From Pelotomaculum_C sp050950345 (GTDB lineage: Bacteria > Bacillota > Desulfotomaculia > Desulfotomaculales > Pelotomaculaceae), in NCBI GenBank assembly GCA_050950345.1, contig JBMNHK010000002.1, positions 682,001-746,000 on the forward strand: DNA of 64,000 bases. Reading direction: 5' to 3'. The notes below the pieces were generated by a model, which saw nothing but the letters and a program-made list of their open reading frames with translations, did not search any database and was not told the DNA's origin. This document shows positions 7,936 through 16,031 of the stretch, piece by piece. Position 1 is the first letter of the stretch. Each line of letters opens with the position of its first letter. The position numbers and the translations under genes were made by a program.

Positions 7936-9123
7936 TTAGTTTGGATGAGTAAACAGTTTTTCCAAAGGATAGATGAAATAAAAACAGGCCATTGTGCCCA
8001 GAAGCAGGACGCTCAATATTACTACGGCTTGGAACCCGTAGAAATGCGCCAGGAGGCCGCCCAGGGTTGGTCCGATGGCTATACCCGCTCCTTCGATTGT
8101 TGAAAAAACACCCCAGCCGGTAGCCTGACCTTCAGGGGAGATCACTTTAGCCAGAAGATTATTCCAGGCAGGCAGTATGATCGCATATGAAAACCCAATC
8201 ATACCTGCCAGTATAAAAATGCTTGCCATTTCAGTAGCTCTGGAGAATAAGGCCAATGACAGGGCAGTCATGGCAAAGCCTACGCAAAGCAGGGGTTTGA
8301 GCTTTAACCTGTCCGCCAGGTATCCCATGGGCAACAAGGATAGACCGGCTGCTGCTCCGCCGGCAAGAAGCAGAAATGCATATTGGTTGGAACTAAGACC
8401 CAGCTGGCCCTGGGCATAGACTGGCAATAGGGGTAGCAATAAACCACCTGAAAGAGTCTGCAGAAACATACCGGGCAAAAGTATTTTTTGGACAGCCGGG
8501 TTCCGGGCTAATTTCGCAACCTCTTTGCGAAAGGAAAAACTGCTGCTGCTGATGACATCTTTACCACTGTTCCTTAGTGTTATTGCCGCTATCAGGATGG
8601 CCAGCACCCAAAGCCCGATCAGTAGCCAAAAAGCATGGCCGTAATCATTGGACATGAAAAAGTTAATCGCTACCGGTCCGCCGCCGGCGCCACCCAGCCA
8701 GACAGTGAAAACAACACCTACCCGGGTTGCCCTGCCTTCTGATTGAACTGGAGCGACACGGCTCATGACAGCAAGCCAGATGGGGGATACGGCCAATCCC
8801 AGTAATGCGGAGGCGGACATCAACACATAAGTAGCCGGTTGAAATCTCATTAATAGCATGGCGGCTAAACCCAGCAGCAGGCCAATGTGTACGATCCAGA
8901 TCCCCCGCTGGTCCAACTGCCAGCCAGCGGTGCTTTTAAAAATAGTTTCAAACAGATAGTGGGCAGAAACAGCCAATCCGGCTGTTGCCAATGATATGCC
9001 CAAATAATTAACCGCATAGAGCGGTAGAAAGGTGAGAAAAAAGGCCCCCCTGATAAATTCAACTAAAAAAAGGATTAACAGAAGGCCAAAATCCCTTTTA
9101 GTAAAAAGGAGCTTTGTGAGCAA
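7936..9123 (-). CDS. MFS transporter
   Basis: Major facilitator of 395 residues starting at TTG 9123. About twelve hydrophobic segments are visible in two halves separated by a hydrophilic loop near residues 190-215. Small-residue-rich helices such as GAGIAIGPTLGGLLAHF are typical of drug-efflux-like MFS proteins. The substrate cannot be told. It heads the minus-strand cluster with the deacetylase and YkoP-like genes and is divergent from feoAB, so it might export a lipid- or sugar-linked compound. Confidence 0.85.
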   Translation of the reverse strand: MLTKLLFTKRDFGLLLILFLVEFIRGAFFLTFLPLYAVNYLGISLATAGLAVSAHYLFETIFKSTAGWQLDQRGIWIVHIGLLLGLAAMLLMRFQPATYVLMSASALLGLAVSPIWLAVMSRVAPVQSEGRATRVGVVFTVWLGGAGGGPVAINFFMSNDYGHAFWLLIGLWVLAILIAAITLRNSGKDVISSSSFSFRKEVAKLARNPAVQKILLPGMFLQTLSGGLLLPLLPVYAQGQLGLSSNQYAFLLLAGGAAAGLSLLPMGYLADRLKLKPLLCVGFAMTALSLALFSRATEMASIFILAGMIGFSYAIILPAWNNLLAKVISPEGQATGWGVFSTIEGAGIAIGPTLGGLLAHFYGFQAVVILSVLLLGTMACFYFIYPLEKLFTHPN

Positions 9124-9175
9124 GGTTTACACGCTTTCTTTTAAGAAGAAATATTTTATGTTAGTTGTCAAGGTC

Positions 9176-9204
9176 ATTATACACCATTGCGTGGATGGTA
9201 ACAA
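9176..9204 (-). promoter_or_regulatory. Candidate sigma-A promoter for the MFS operon
   Basis: On the minus strand TTGTTA is followed by 17 nt and TATAAT, which read on the plus strand as TAACAA (9199-9204) and ATTATA (9176-9181). Predicted transcription starts about 45 nt before the MFS start codon. Confidence 0.5.
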
Positions 9205-9228
9205 ATAGAATTCCAACCAGTCAATTTA

Positions 9229-9257
9229 TTGTAAAAAATAAATATTGCTATTATACT
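9229..9257 (+). promoter_or_regulatory. Candidate sigma-A promoter for feoAB
   Basis: TTGTAA (9229-9234), 17 nt, TATACT (9252-9257). Predicted transcription starts near 9264, immediately before the Fur palindrome at 9267, so a bound repressor would cover the start and early transcribed region. Confidence 0.5.
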
Positions 9258-9266
9258 GCAGACAGC

Positions 9267-9301
9267 TTATAATTGATAATGGTTTTCATTATCAATTATA
9301 A
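9267..9301. promoter_or_regulatory. Fur box: perfect 35-bp palindrome before feoAB
   Basis: TTATAATTGATAATG (9267-9281), GTTTT, CATTATCAATTATAA (9287-9301): 15-bp arms without mismatch. The core TTGATAATG/CATTATCAA fits the ferric-uptake regulator operator (GATAATGATAATCATTATC). It lies just after the predicted promoter and 40 nt before feoA. A Fur-family gene is 3.6 kb downstream. Confidence 0.85.
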
Positions 9302-9340
9302 TGAATAATCCTGATAAGCATTGCCTGGGGAGGCGCTGTG

Positions 9341-9574
9341 ATGCAGCTTGACAAAGCTAATAGAGGACAGGTTGTAAGAATAACTGAAATTCCTGATCAG
9401 CGGATCCGGCTTCACGCCATCAGATTTGGTTTGGCTGAAGGGGATGTTGTGACTTGTCAGGAAATTGTACCCGCTGGGCCCGTAGTGGTAAGCCACAATA
9501 AACGGGAAATTGCTATCGGCCGCAAGCTGGCCAAATCTATATTGGTTGAGCCTTTCGAAGTCAGTCAGTCATAA
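9341..9574 (+). CDS. feoA: Ferrous iron transport protein A
   Basis: SH3-like cytoplasmic accessory of about 77 residues. ATG 9341 is chosen because GGGGAGG (9327-9333) lies 7 nt upstream; the in-frame GTG 9338 is too close. The sequence shows the FeoA pattern: LHAIRFGLAEGDVV, then a strand with PVVVSHNKREIAIGRKLAKSI. It is followed 18 nt later by feoB and is presumed to assist FeoB in Fe2+ uptake. Control by the upstream Fur box is strongly suggested. Confidence 0.92.
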   Translation: MQLDKANRGQVVRITEIPDQRIRLHAIRFGLAEGDVVTCQEIVPAGPVVVSHNKREIAIGRKLAKSILVEPFEVSQS

Positions 9575-9592
9575 GATAAAGGAGTGTGACCT

Positions 9593-11560
9593 GTGGGTTG
9601 CTGTAGCGCAACAAATTACATACAGCCTGCTGGAGGAAAGAGAATAGTACTGGCCGGAAATCCTAATGTCGGCAAATCGGTTTTATTTAATGCCCTAACC
9701 AGCTTATATGCTGATGTAGCAAATTATCCAGGTACTACCCTTGATATTGCCTGTGGCCGTTACAACAGTGATGTCGTGTTCGATACGCCGGGAGTTTATG
9801 GTCTTTCTGGTTATAGTGAAGAAGAAGGTGTCACCCGTGATATTATCCTGGCAGCAGATATTGTAGTTAATGTTGTCGATGCGGTACATCTGGAAAGAGA
9901 TTTATTTCTAACTCTACAGTTAATTGATATGGGTATACCCATGATTGTGGCCCTTAATATGTCTGATGAAGCCGAGAACGCAGGTATCCGGATTGATAAC
10001 TCCCGCCTGGAAGGGCTTTTAGGTGTGCCCGTAGTCCGCACTGCTGCAGTGCAGCAAAACGGTGTTGAAGAGCTCAGGGCAAAGCTATATCAGGCCCGGC
10101 CGGGTAAGGCGGATAATAACTTGCTTGAGAGAGTAAACTTCAGCAACAAATCTTGCAGCAGGGCTGAGGCCCTGCTGATTTTGGAAGGTGATGCTGAAGT
10201 AAGCAAACGTTGCGGGGCTGTCCCAGGAACAGAGCGGGAGTCAATCTACCGGCTCCGGCGCGCCAGGGCAAACCAGATGGCGTCAATGCTTGTTGATACC
10301 AGGAGCGTGGTGCAGAAACAGAACTTTAAGGATAAGCTGGGACGCTGGATGTTGCTGCCTGCTACCGGTTTCCCGTTGCTGCTGTTGACCTTATGGCTTG
10401 TATACGAGCTGGTGGGTGTCTTTATTGCCCAAACCGTCGTTGATTTTACGGAAGGAATCATGCACGGTTACTATGAACCTGCTGTTCAAGCCTTAGTTAG
10501 CTCTCTGTTTGGCCATGAATCAGCTCTGACAGCGATTATTGCCGGTCAATACGGTGTGCTGACCTTTGCAGTATCCTATATGATAGGATTGCTTTTGCCC
10601 CTGGTATTAGGTATTTTTCTGGTTATGGCTGTACTTGAGGACTCGGGCTACCTGCCGAGGATAGCTACTCTGGTTGACAGAACTCTAAGTTCTTTTGGTT
10701 TAAACGGACAAGCTGTCATCCCTATGATCCTCGGTTTTGGCTGTGTTACAATGGCAGTCATAAGCACAAGACTGCTAAACTCGGAGCGTGAGCGGCGCAT
10801 AGCTATTTTTTTATTAGCCTTAGGTATACCTTGTTCTGCTCAGACAGCTATTGTTATGGCAATTTTTGCGGGCCTTGGTCCAGCATATCTCCTCTTATAT
10901 ATCCTTATTCTACTAAGTATCATTACGATCACAGGCACTTTGCTGGGGCGCTATATGCCGGGCTCTCCGGCGCCGCTTTTGATTGAGCTGCCACCGTTGC
11001 GTTTGCCTCAGCCTAAGAATTTTATCAGGAAGGCTTTGATCAGGTCCTATGACTTTATTAAAGAAGCTTTGCCGCTTTTTGCAGGGGGGGCCCTCTTCCT
11101 GGGGTTGCTGGAGGTCTTGGGACTTTTGAGAGGTTTGCGCACTGCACTGGCGCCGCTGACTGTAAATTGGCTGCATTTGCCGGTGGATATTGCTGATGTT
11201 TTCATCATGGGGGCTATCCGCAAAGAGTTTGGTGCAGCTACCATAATGAACTTGAATATGTTTCCCGTTCAGGAGTTCGTAGTCATGCTAACCCTGACCC
11301 TTACTGTTCCCTGTATTGCTACCACTATTGTTATATTTAAAGAGCGGGGCTGGCGCGAAGGGCTCCTGATCTGGTGTGTCGTTTATGCTCTGGCTTTTTT
11401 TATCGGTGGCGTTTTTGTACGCCTGCTGGAAGCATTTACTGTAGCGGGAAGTCTGCAAATGCCCTGGGTGTTTGGCGTAGTTATTTTAGGGACTGGTACT
11501 ATTCTGGCCTTGCTCCGTTGGTTTAGGCCGCCCGTCGATAAGTCTTCCTGTGCGTTGTGA
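9593..11560 (+). CDS. feoB: Ferrous iron transport protein B
   Basis: Inner-membrane Fe2+ transporter with an N-terminal G domain, 655 residues, GTG start behind AAGGAGTG. The G1 motif is GNPNVGKS (about 23-30), G3 is DTPG, and the NKxD-like motif is NMSD (about 122-125). A hydrophilic GDI-like helical part follows. From about residue 255 the protein is membrane-embedded with two Gate motifs, including LPRIATLVDR and GCSAQTAIV-like (IPCSAQTAIVMAIF). It lacks an obvious C-terminal Cys-rich FeoC-like extension. The N-terminus begins MGCC, an unusual pair of Cys. Confidence 0.95.
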   Translation: MGCCSATNYIQPAGGKRIVLAGNPNVGKSVLFNALTSLYADVANYPGTTLDIACGRYNSDVVFDTPGVYGLSGYSEEEGVTRDIILAADIVVNVVDAVHLERDLFLTLQLIDMGIPMIVALNMSDEAENAGIRIDNSRLEGLLGVPVVRTAAVQQNGVEELRAKLYQARPGKADNNLLERVNFSNKSCSRAEALLILEGDAEVSKRCGAVPGTERESIYRLRRARANQMASMLVDTRSVVQKQNFKDKLGRWMLLPATGFPLLLLTLWLVYELVGVFIAQTVVDFTEGIMHGYYEPAVQALVSSLFGHESALTAIIAGQYGVLTFAVSYMIGLLLPLVLGIFLVMAVLEDSGYLPRIATLVDRTLSSFGLNGQAVIPMILGFGCVTMAVISTRLLNSERERRIAIFLLALGIPCSAQTAIVMAIFAGLGPAYLLLYILILLSIITITGTLLGRYMPGSPAPLLIELPPLRLPQPKNFIRKALIRSYDFIKEALPLFAGGALFLGLLEVLGLLRGLRTALAPLTVNWLHLPVDIADVFIMGAIRKEFGAATIMNLNMFPVQEFVVMLTLTLTVPCIATTIVIFKERGWREGLLIWCVVYALAFFIGGVFVRLLEAFTVAGSLQMPWVFGVVILGTGTILALLRWFRPPVDKSSCAL

Positions 11561-11584
11561 TTATAACAACCCTTATGTTATAAT
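11555..11584 (+). promoter_or_regulatory. Candidate sigma-A promoter for the carboxypeptidase gene
   Basis: TTGTGA (11555-11560), 18 nt, TATAAT (11579-11584), with predicted transcription from about 11591 and the start codon at 11640. The -35 overlaps the feoB stop codon. Confidence 0.45.
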
Positions 11585-11639
11585 ACTTTTTGGTATAAAA
11601 ACACATGTTTTTTAACTAATCATATACCAAGGAGATGTC

Positions 11640-12866
11640 ATGAGCACAAGGACAACCCTGTTTACTGTGCTGGCTGCCGTTATTATTTTTTTGCCATGGG
11701 GTCGCACTGCTGACGCTCTTCCGGAAGTTACCGGAGAGGCTGCAGTACTTATGGACAGTAGAAACGGGCAGTTTATATATGAGAAAAACGCTTCCCAGAG
11801 GATGTACCCTGCCAGCACCACTAAGATTCTCACGGCAATAATTGCACTTGAAAGCGGCAAACTAAATGACATGGTCACCATATCAGCCGGGTCTTGTAAC
11901 GTTGAAGGTTCAGCGATAGGTCTCCAGGAAGGGGAAAAGATATCAATGGTAGACCTGCTCTATGCTATGATGCTTAATTCCGGCAACGATGCTGCTATGG
12001 CTATCGCTACTCATATTGCCGGATCGATAGAGGGCTTTGCTGAGCTCATGAATAAAAAAGCTGCCGCTATAGGAGCTGTTAACTCTCACTTCAACAACCC
12101 CAGCGGCCTGCCGGATCCAAATCATTTTACCACGGCTCAGGATATGGCTTTGATTGCACTTTATGCTATGCAGAATCCTGAATTCAGGAAGATAGTTGCT
12201 ACCCACACCCAGACGATTAAAAGAGCCGACCCTCTGGCCCAAACTTATCTTGAAAACAGCAACAGGCTCCTGTGGAATTATGAAGGAACCATAGGCGTAA
12301 AAACCGGCTATACCAATGATGCAGGACAATGCCTCGTATCTGCCGCTAACCGGCATGGCAGGGAACTTTTAGCGGTGGTAATGAAGGCTGAAGGCAACAA
12401 TATTTGGTCTGATTCCATGGCGCTATTGGATTACGGCTTTAACGGTTTTATTAATGTTTGTTTAACTGAAGCGGGTAAACCCGCCGGAGAAATTGAAGTC
12501 TACTACGGTGAAAGCGAATCTGTCCCTGTTCAAACGGGTTGTTCTTTATACTATAACTTCCCTAAGTATCAGGAGGTAGCTTTAAGGACTGAGGTGCAAC
12601 AGGCTGCCATTATCAAAGCACCTGTTAAAGAGGGCGCCAAATTAGGCGAGTTGGTCTATTTTTCAGGCGACTATGAATTAGGCAGGGTTGACCTGCTTGC
12701 GCAAAAACAAGTAGAGCGGAAATTTTTGACCAAGATCTGGCCCTGGGTAATAGTTGTACTCTTATTAGCCGTTTTAGTATTGCTTGTGCGGAAGCATAAT
12801 ATGGCTCGCCGCAGACGCTGGCATAAATACAGACAGAGGAATCGCCTGCCTTATGAGAACATGTAA
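11640..12866 (+). CDS. D-alanyl-D-alanine carboxypeptidase (DacF/PBP5-like)
   Basis: Low-molecular-mass penicillin-binding protein of 408 residues that trims the terminal D-Ala from peptidoglycan stem peptides. It has an N-terminal signal (residues 1-27, ending near ADALP) and the three active-site motifs: S59-TTK62, S114-GN116 and K221-TG. A beta-rich C-terminal domain follows, and then a membrane segment (WVIVVLLLAVLVLLV) with an Arg-rich cytoplasmic end, instead of the amphipathic anchor of E. coli PBP5. ATG 11640 follows CAAGGAGATGTC. Clostridia often carry a sporulation-linked DacF/DacB; which one this is cannot be told. Confidence 0.9.
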   Translation: MSTRTTLFTVLAAVIIFLPWGRTADALPEVTGEAAVLMDSRNGQFIYEKNASQRMYPASTTKILTAIIALESGKLNDMVTISAGSCNVEGSAIGLQEGEKISMVDLLYAMMLNSGNDAAMAIATHIAGSIEGFAELMNKKAAAIGAVNSHFNNPSGLPDPNHFTTAQDMALIALYAMQNPEFRKIVATHTQTIKRADPLAQTYLENSNRLLWNYEGTIGVKTGYTNDAGQCLVSAANRHGRELLAVVMKAEGNNIWSDSMALLDYGFNGFINVCLTEAGKPAGEIEVYYGESESVPVQTGCSLYYNFPKYQEVALRTEVQQAAIIKAPVKEGAKLGELVYFSGDYELGRVDLLAQKQVERKFLTKIWPWVIVVLLLAVLVLLVRKHNMARRRRWHKYRQRNRLPYENM

Positions 12867-12962
12867 GTCAAACCTTCTCCGGCGATCTTGTTCTTCAATT
12901 GACGCTTTATCAGGTGATCATTATTCTTTACGAAAAGGCTATCTGGCACTGGTGGTGTAGTT

Positions 12963-13400
12963 ATGGAAGACCTTATCTCGGACGTTGTTGATAAATTAAA
13001 GCAAAAGGAATATAAACTCACTAATCAGCGGGAACTAGTTTTGCGCGTATTATTAGAGAATGAAGACAAGCACTTGAGCGCGGAGGAAGTCTATAACCTG
13101 GTTAAGGAGAAAGCGCCTGATACCGGTCTGGCAACAGTTTACCGGACTTTGGAATTATTCAATGAGTTCGATTTCATCCATGCCATATATTTTGGTGATG
13201 GACGTAAGCGCTATGAGTTGGGCAGCGGTTTGATAAAAACTCACCAACACCATCATCTGATCTGTACCAAATGCGGCAATATCATTGAGGTAAATGAAGA
13301 TCTGTTGGATGAGCTGGAAAACCGCGTAAGCCAGCAGCATGAATTCAAGGTTATTAATCACCAGCTAAAAATCTTTGGCATCTGCAAAGACTGCTCTTAA
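12963..13400 (+). CDS. Fur-family transcriptional regulator
   Basis: Metal-responsive repressor of 145 residues. An N-terminal winged helix (residues 10-85, with TGLATVYRTLELF as recognition region) precedes the metal-binding dimer domain. That domain shows HQHHHLICTKCGNI and a C-terminal CKDC, i.e. two CxxC motifs for structural Zn plus the His-rich sensor site. This fits Fur/PerR/Zur; the His/Asp distribution does not separate them by eye. Its position after feoAB with an upstream Fur box makes iron-sensing Fur the likeliest. No strong Shine-Dalgarno is seen (GGTGGTG only). Confidence 0.88.
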   Translation: MEDLISDVVDKLKQKEYKLTNQRELVLRVLLENEDKHLSAEEVYNLVKEKAPDTGLATVYRTLELFNEFDFIHAIYFGDGRKRYELGSGLIKTHQHHHLICTKCGNIIEVNEDLLDELENRVSQQHEFKVINHQLKIFGICKDCS

Positions 13401-13429
13401 AAATGATAATAATGCATATTTCCAGTCCA

Positions 13430-13438
13430 TGCTATAAT
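13430..13438 (+). promoter_or_regulatory. Extended -10 promoter motif
   Basis: TGCTATAAT (13430-13438) is an extended -10 element (TGn plus TATAAT) with no good -35. Predicted transcripts would start near 13445 and carry the 9-codon ORF at 13475 and then the gene at 13566. Confidence 0.4.
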
Positions 13439-13474
13439 CTATAGAATGGGCTTTTATTTTAGGAGGTTAATGGT

Positions 13475-13504
13475 ATGGCAGAGTATAGCCATCGGGACTA
13501 TTGA
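13475..13504 (+). CDS. Possible 9-residue leader peptide ORF
   Basis: ATG 13475 is 8 nt behind a perfect AGGAGG (13461-13466) and encodes MAEYSHRDY followed by TGA. The Shine-Dalgarno is stronger than that of most genes here, yet the ORF ends after nine codons. Another ATG at 13470 opens a 20-codon frame, but its spacing is too short. It may be a leader peptide or chance; no attenuator-like pair of hairpins was found downstream. Confidence 0.25.
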   Translation: MAEYSHRDY

Positions 13505-13565
13505 GATACAGGGAAGCCATTGCCGGATATAAAGCTGTCATAAATGCAGATCAGGAGCGGTCAGG

Positions 13566-14465
13566 ATGAAGCATGTGGTGAGCGTTAGTCTTGGTTCAGC
13601 AGGACGGGACTTTGAGTTTATCGAAGAAGTTGCCGGCAACCGGCTGCTGATCCAACGTGTCGGTACAAACGGGGATCTGCGTCAAGCGGCAAAGCTCCTC
13701 AGAGGGTTGGATGGAAAGGTTACGGCTATTGGGTTGGGAGGGGTGAACCTCTACCTCAGGGCAGGTGACAGGCGCTACCAGCTCAGAGACGGCATGCGCC
13801 TGGCTAGAGAAGTCCGCCGGACACCCTTAGTGGACGGCAGCGGCATCAAGGATACAGTTGAAAAGGAGTTGGTCAGCTGGGTGCAGGAAAGGGCGGGTTG
13901 GCCGAGACCAGGACAGGTAGCCCTTGTGGTTTCTGCCCTTGACCGCTGGGCTCTGGCGGAAGCACTGCAAAGCGCCGGTTGCCGTCTGCTCATCGGCGAT
14001 GCTATTTTTGGCCTGGGTCTACCGTGCCCTTTTTATAGTCTGCAATCTTTCTATCTGGCCTCACGTGCTTTCCTGCCTGTTTTACGCCATCTGCCCATAG
14101 GATATCTTTATCCTTTGGGACATAAGCAAGAGGTTGCTAAGCCCCGCTTTGTACGGTATTATCAACAAGCCGATATCATCGCCGGTGATTTTCATTTTCT
14201 TCGTTACCATATGCCGGAGGATCTGAGTGGTAAGTGCATTATCACCAGTACCGTGACCAAAGCAGACGTGGCGGAATTGAGAAAGAGGGGCGTCACCTGG
14301 CTGGTTACTGCCGGTCCTTCCCTGGAGGGCCGGTCTTATGGCTCCAATGTGCTGGAAGCTGTTTGTGTTGCCCTGCTGGGAACAGAAGCTGGCTTTGCTC
14401 AAGCCGCCTATCCAGCCTTTCTAAGAGAAATCGCCTGGGGTCCCCGACTGGAGAAACTAAATTGA
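13566..14465 (+). CDS. Conserved protein, possibly quinate dehydrogenase-like; function unknown
   Basis: A 299-residue soluble protein that I do not firmly recognise. From memory, similar proteins upstream of mraZ in Clostridia are sometimes labelled quinate 5-dehydrogenase, which could not be checked here. The first third is a beta-rich segment with IGLGGVNLYLRAGDRRYQLRD. The second part has alternating helix-strand pieces and VALVVSALDRWALAEALQSAG, resembling a Rossmann-like fold, but no classical GxGxxG dinucleotide motif is seen. It sits upstream of a PHP phosphatase gene, 21 nt apart. Confidence 0.45.
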   Translation: MKHVVSVSLGSAGRDFEFIEEVAGNRLLIQRVGTNGDLRQAAKLLRGLDGKVTAIGLGGVNLYLRAGDRRYQLRDGMRLAREVRRTPLVDGSGIKDTVEKELVSWVQERAGWPRPGQVALVVSALDRWALAEALQSAGCRLLIGDAIFGLGLPCPFYSLQSFYLASRAFLPVLRHLPIGYLYPLGHKQEVAKPRFVRYYQQADIIAGDFHFLRYHMPEDLSGKCIITSTVTKADVAELRKRGVTWLVTAGPSLEGRSYGSNVLEAVCVALLGTEAGFAQAAYPAFLREIAWGPRLEKLN

Positions 14466-14486
14466 GCCAAGAAAGGAAAATGAGAA

Positions 14487-15290
14487 TTGATTCCCGTTGA
14501 TTACCATTTGCATACCAACCTGTGCGGTCATGCTACAGGCGAGATTGATGATTATCTGGAGCAAGCATTGAAGCTGGGCATTGAGGAGATCGGCTTCTCC
14601 GACCATTACCCGCTTTACTTTCTGTCCAAGGAGGAAACCATCCCCAATTATGCCATGTCTGAAAGCCAGCTGCCGCTATATGTGGATATGGTGCAGCAGC
14701 TGGCGAAAGCAGCTCCCATAAAGGTAAAACTGGGTATCGAAGTTGATTATGTCCCCGGCTATGAGAAAGAGCTGGCTGGTAAGCTAACTGCTTACCCTTT
14801 TGATTATATTACCGGTGCAGTACATTTTATTGATGGTTGGGGTTTTGATAACCCGGCGGAAATAGATGGTTACAGGAACAGGAAGCTGTACCGGATCTAC
14901 GAGCAGTATTTTAGTTTAATCCAGCAGGCAGCTGAGACAGGCATTTTTGATATCATAGCCCATCCGGATCTGGTGAAAAAGTTTGGTTTTACTTTAGAGC
15001 GGGATCTGACGCCGCTTTATGAGGAAACAGCGCGAGTTTTTAAACAGGCCAATGTCTGTGCCGAGGTCAATACAGCAGGTTTAAGATATCCTGCCGGGGA
15101 AATCTATCCATCCCTGGCCATGCTCGAGATATTGCACCGTTACGATGTCCCAGTTACCCTGGGTTCCGATGCTCATACCCCCGAACAGGTTGGGTGCGAC
15201 CTGAAGAATACGCTGCAATTGGTTAAAGCTGTCGGATACAGCGAAATCGCTTTTTTTGAGCAAAGAAAGAGGCGCATGATCAGGATATAA
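14487..15290 (+). CDS. PHP-domain phosphoesterase, histidinol-phosphatase (HisJ/HisK) family
   Basis: A 267-residue protein with TTG start behind AAGGAAAATGAG. Metal-binding motifs of the PHP superfamily are visible: DYHLHTNLCGHA at residues 5-16, EIGFSDHYP, GIEVDY, DIIAHPDL and GSDAHTPEQVG. These build a trinuclear metal site that hydrolyses phosphomonoesters. Family membership fits the HisJ/HisK histidinol-phosphatase group, catalysing the penultimate step of histidine biosynthesis. No other his genes are nearby, so a different phosphoester substrate is possible. Confidence 0.8.
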   Translation: MIPVDYHLHTNLCGHATGEIDDYLEQALKLGIEEIGFSDHYPLYFLSKEETIPNYAMSESQLPLYVDMVQQLAKAAPIKVKLGIEVDYVPGYEKELAGKLTAYPFDYITGAVHFIDGWGFDNPAEIDGYRNRKLYRIYEQYFSLIQQAAETGIFDIIAHPDLVKKFGFTLERDLTPLYEETARVFKQANVCAEVNTAGLRYPAGEIYPSLAMLEILHRYDVPVTLGSDAHTPEQVGCDLKNTLQLVKAVGYSEIAFFEQRKRRMIRI

Positions 15291-15295
15291 CATAT

Positions 15296-15376
15296 AAGCC
15301 ATCCTGCAAAAGGCCATGCTGAGCTGTGCAAATCAACTGTAATCAGTCTGTTGCACAAGCCCGGATGGCTTTTTTT
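15296..15376 (+). terminator. Long structured terminator or small structured RNA
   Basis: AAGCCATCC (15296-15304) pairs with GGATGGCTT (15363-15371), followed by a T-run. Inside, TGTGCAA (15325-15331) pairs with TTGCACA (15351-15357), and ACTG with CAGT at the tip. The element ends the PHP gene but is far longer than a normal terminator. Confidence 0.6.
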
Positions 15377-15420
15377 GTAGGGAGCAATGGATAAATAATA
15401 ATAAATAAATGCATTTTCTT

Positions 15421-15449
15421 TTGAAGGATATCAGCTGCAAATATAGAAT
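15421..15449 (+). promoter_or_regulatory. Candidate sigma-A promoter for the dcw cluster
   Basis: TTGAAG (15421-15426), 17 nt, TAGAAT (15444-15449). It lies about 85 nt before mraZ, with a REP-like palindrome between promoter and gene. Confidence 0.5.
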
Positions 15450-15486
15450 AAGTGGGTTAAAGTGGTGATATGTGGTTAAGTTGATT

Positions 15487-15515
15487 TGACACACGGGGAC
15501 GGTTCCCGTGTGTCA
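15487..15515. repeat. REP-like palindrome in the mraZ leader
   Basis: TGACACACGGG (15487-15497), GACGGTT, CCCGTGTGTCA (15505-15515): perfect 11-bp arms. The GGGGACGGTTC core flanked by TGACAC/GTGTCA is a pattern often seen as dispersed palindromes in Clostridia and associated with RAYT/IS200-like transposases. No transposase is present in this window. Confidence 0.6.
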
Positions 15516-15533
15516 CTAACGGAGCTTTGCGCC

Positions 15534-15971
15534 ATGTTTATGGGTGAATACCAGCATACGATAGATGCCAAAGGAAGGCTTTTTATCCCAGCCCGCTTCC
15601 GACAAGGCCTGGGGGACCGTTTTGTATTGACAAAAGGTCTCGATGGATGTCTTTTTGCTTATCCCCTAACTGAATGGGATGCGCTGGAGCAGAAACTGAA
15701 GTCCTTGCCATTTACCAAGGGCGATGCCCGGGCCTTTGTTCGTTTTTTTTTCTCAGGGGCTTCCGAATGCGAAGTCGATAAACAGGGCAGGATATTAATC
15801 CCGGGTAACTTGCGCGATTATGCCCATTTAGAAAAAAACGTAGTTGTTATCGGGGTTTCCACACGTGTGGAAATTTGGGCTAGAGACCAGTGGGAAAGCT
15901 ATAGCTCGCAGGCCGCATCTTCATATGAAGATATTGCTGAAAAAATTGTTGACCTCAACATTGAACTATAA
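15534..15971 (+). CDS. mraZ: Transcriptional regulator/cell-division protein MraZ
   Basis: 145-residue AbrB/SpoVT-fold DNA-binding protein, first gene of the dcw cluster. ATG 15534 (MFMGEYQHTIDAKGR) is chosen because GGAG lies 9 nt upstream and it fits the family; the frame stays open 16 codons further up, inside the REP palindrome. It has the two MraZ repeats with DxKGR motifs: DAKGRLFIPARFR and DKQGRILIPGNLR. Family members bind repeats in front of mraZ and modulate the cluster. Confidence 0.93.
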   Translation: MFMGEYQHTIDAKGRLFIPARFRQGLGDRFVLTKGLDGCLFAYPLTEWDALEQKLKSLPFTKGDARAFVRFFFSGASECEVDKQGRILIPGNLRDYAHLEKNVVVIGVSTRVEIWARDQWESYSSQAASSYEDIAEKIVDLNIEL

Positions 15972-16031
15972 ATACTATGTTTATATTTAAACTAAGGAAG
16001 TACCTGGCAACAGAAGCATTGAGGAGGAAAT

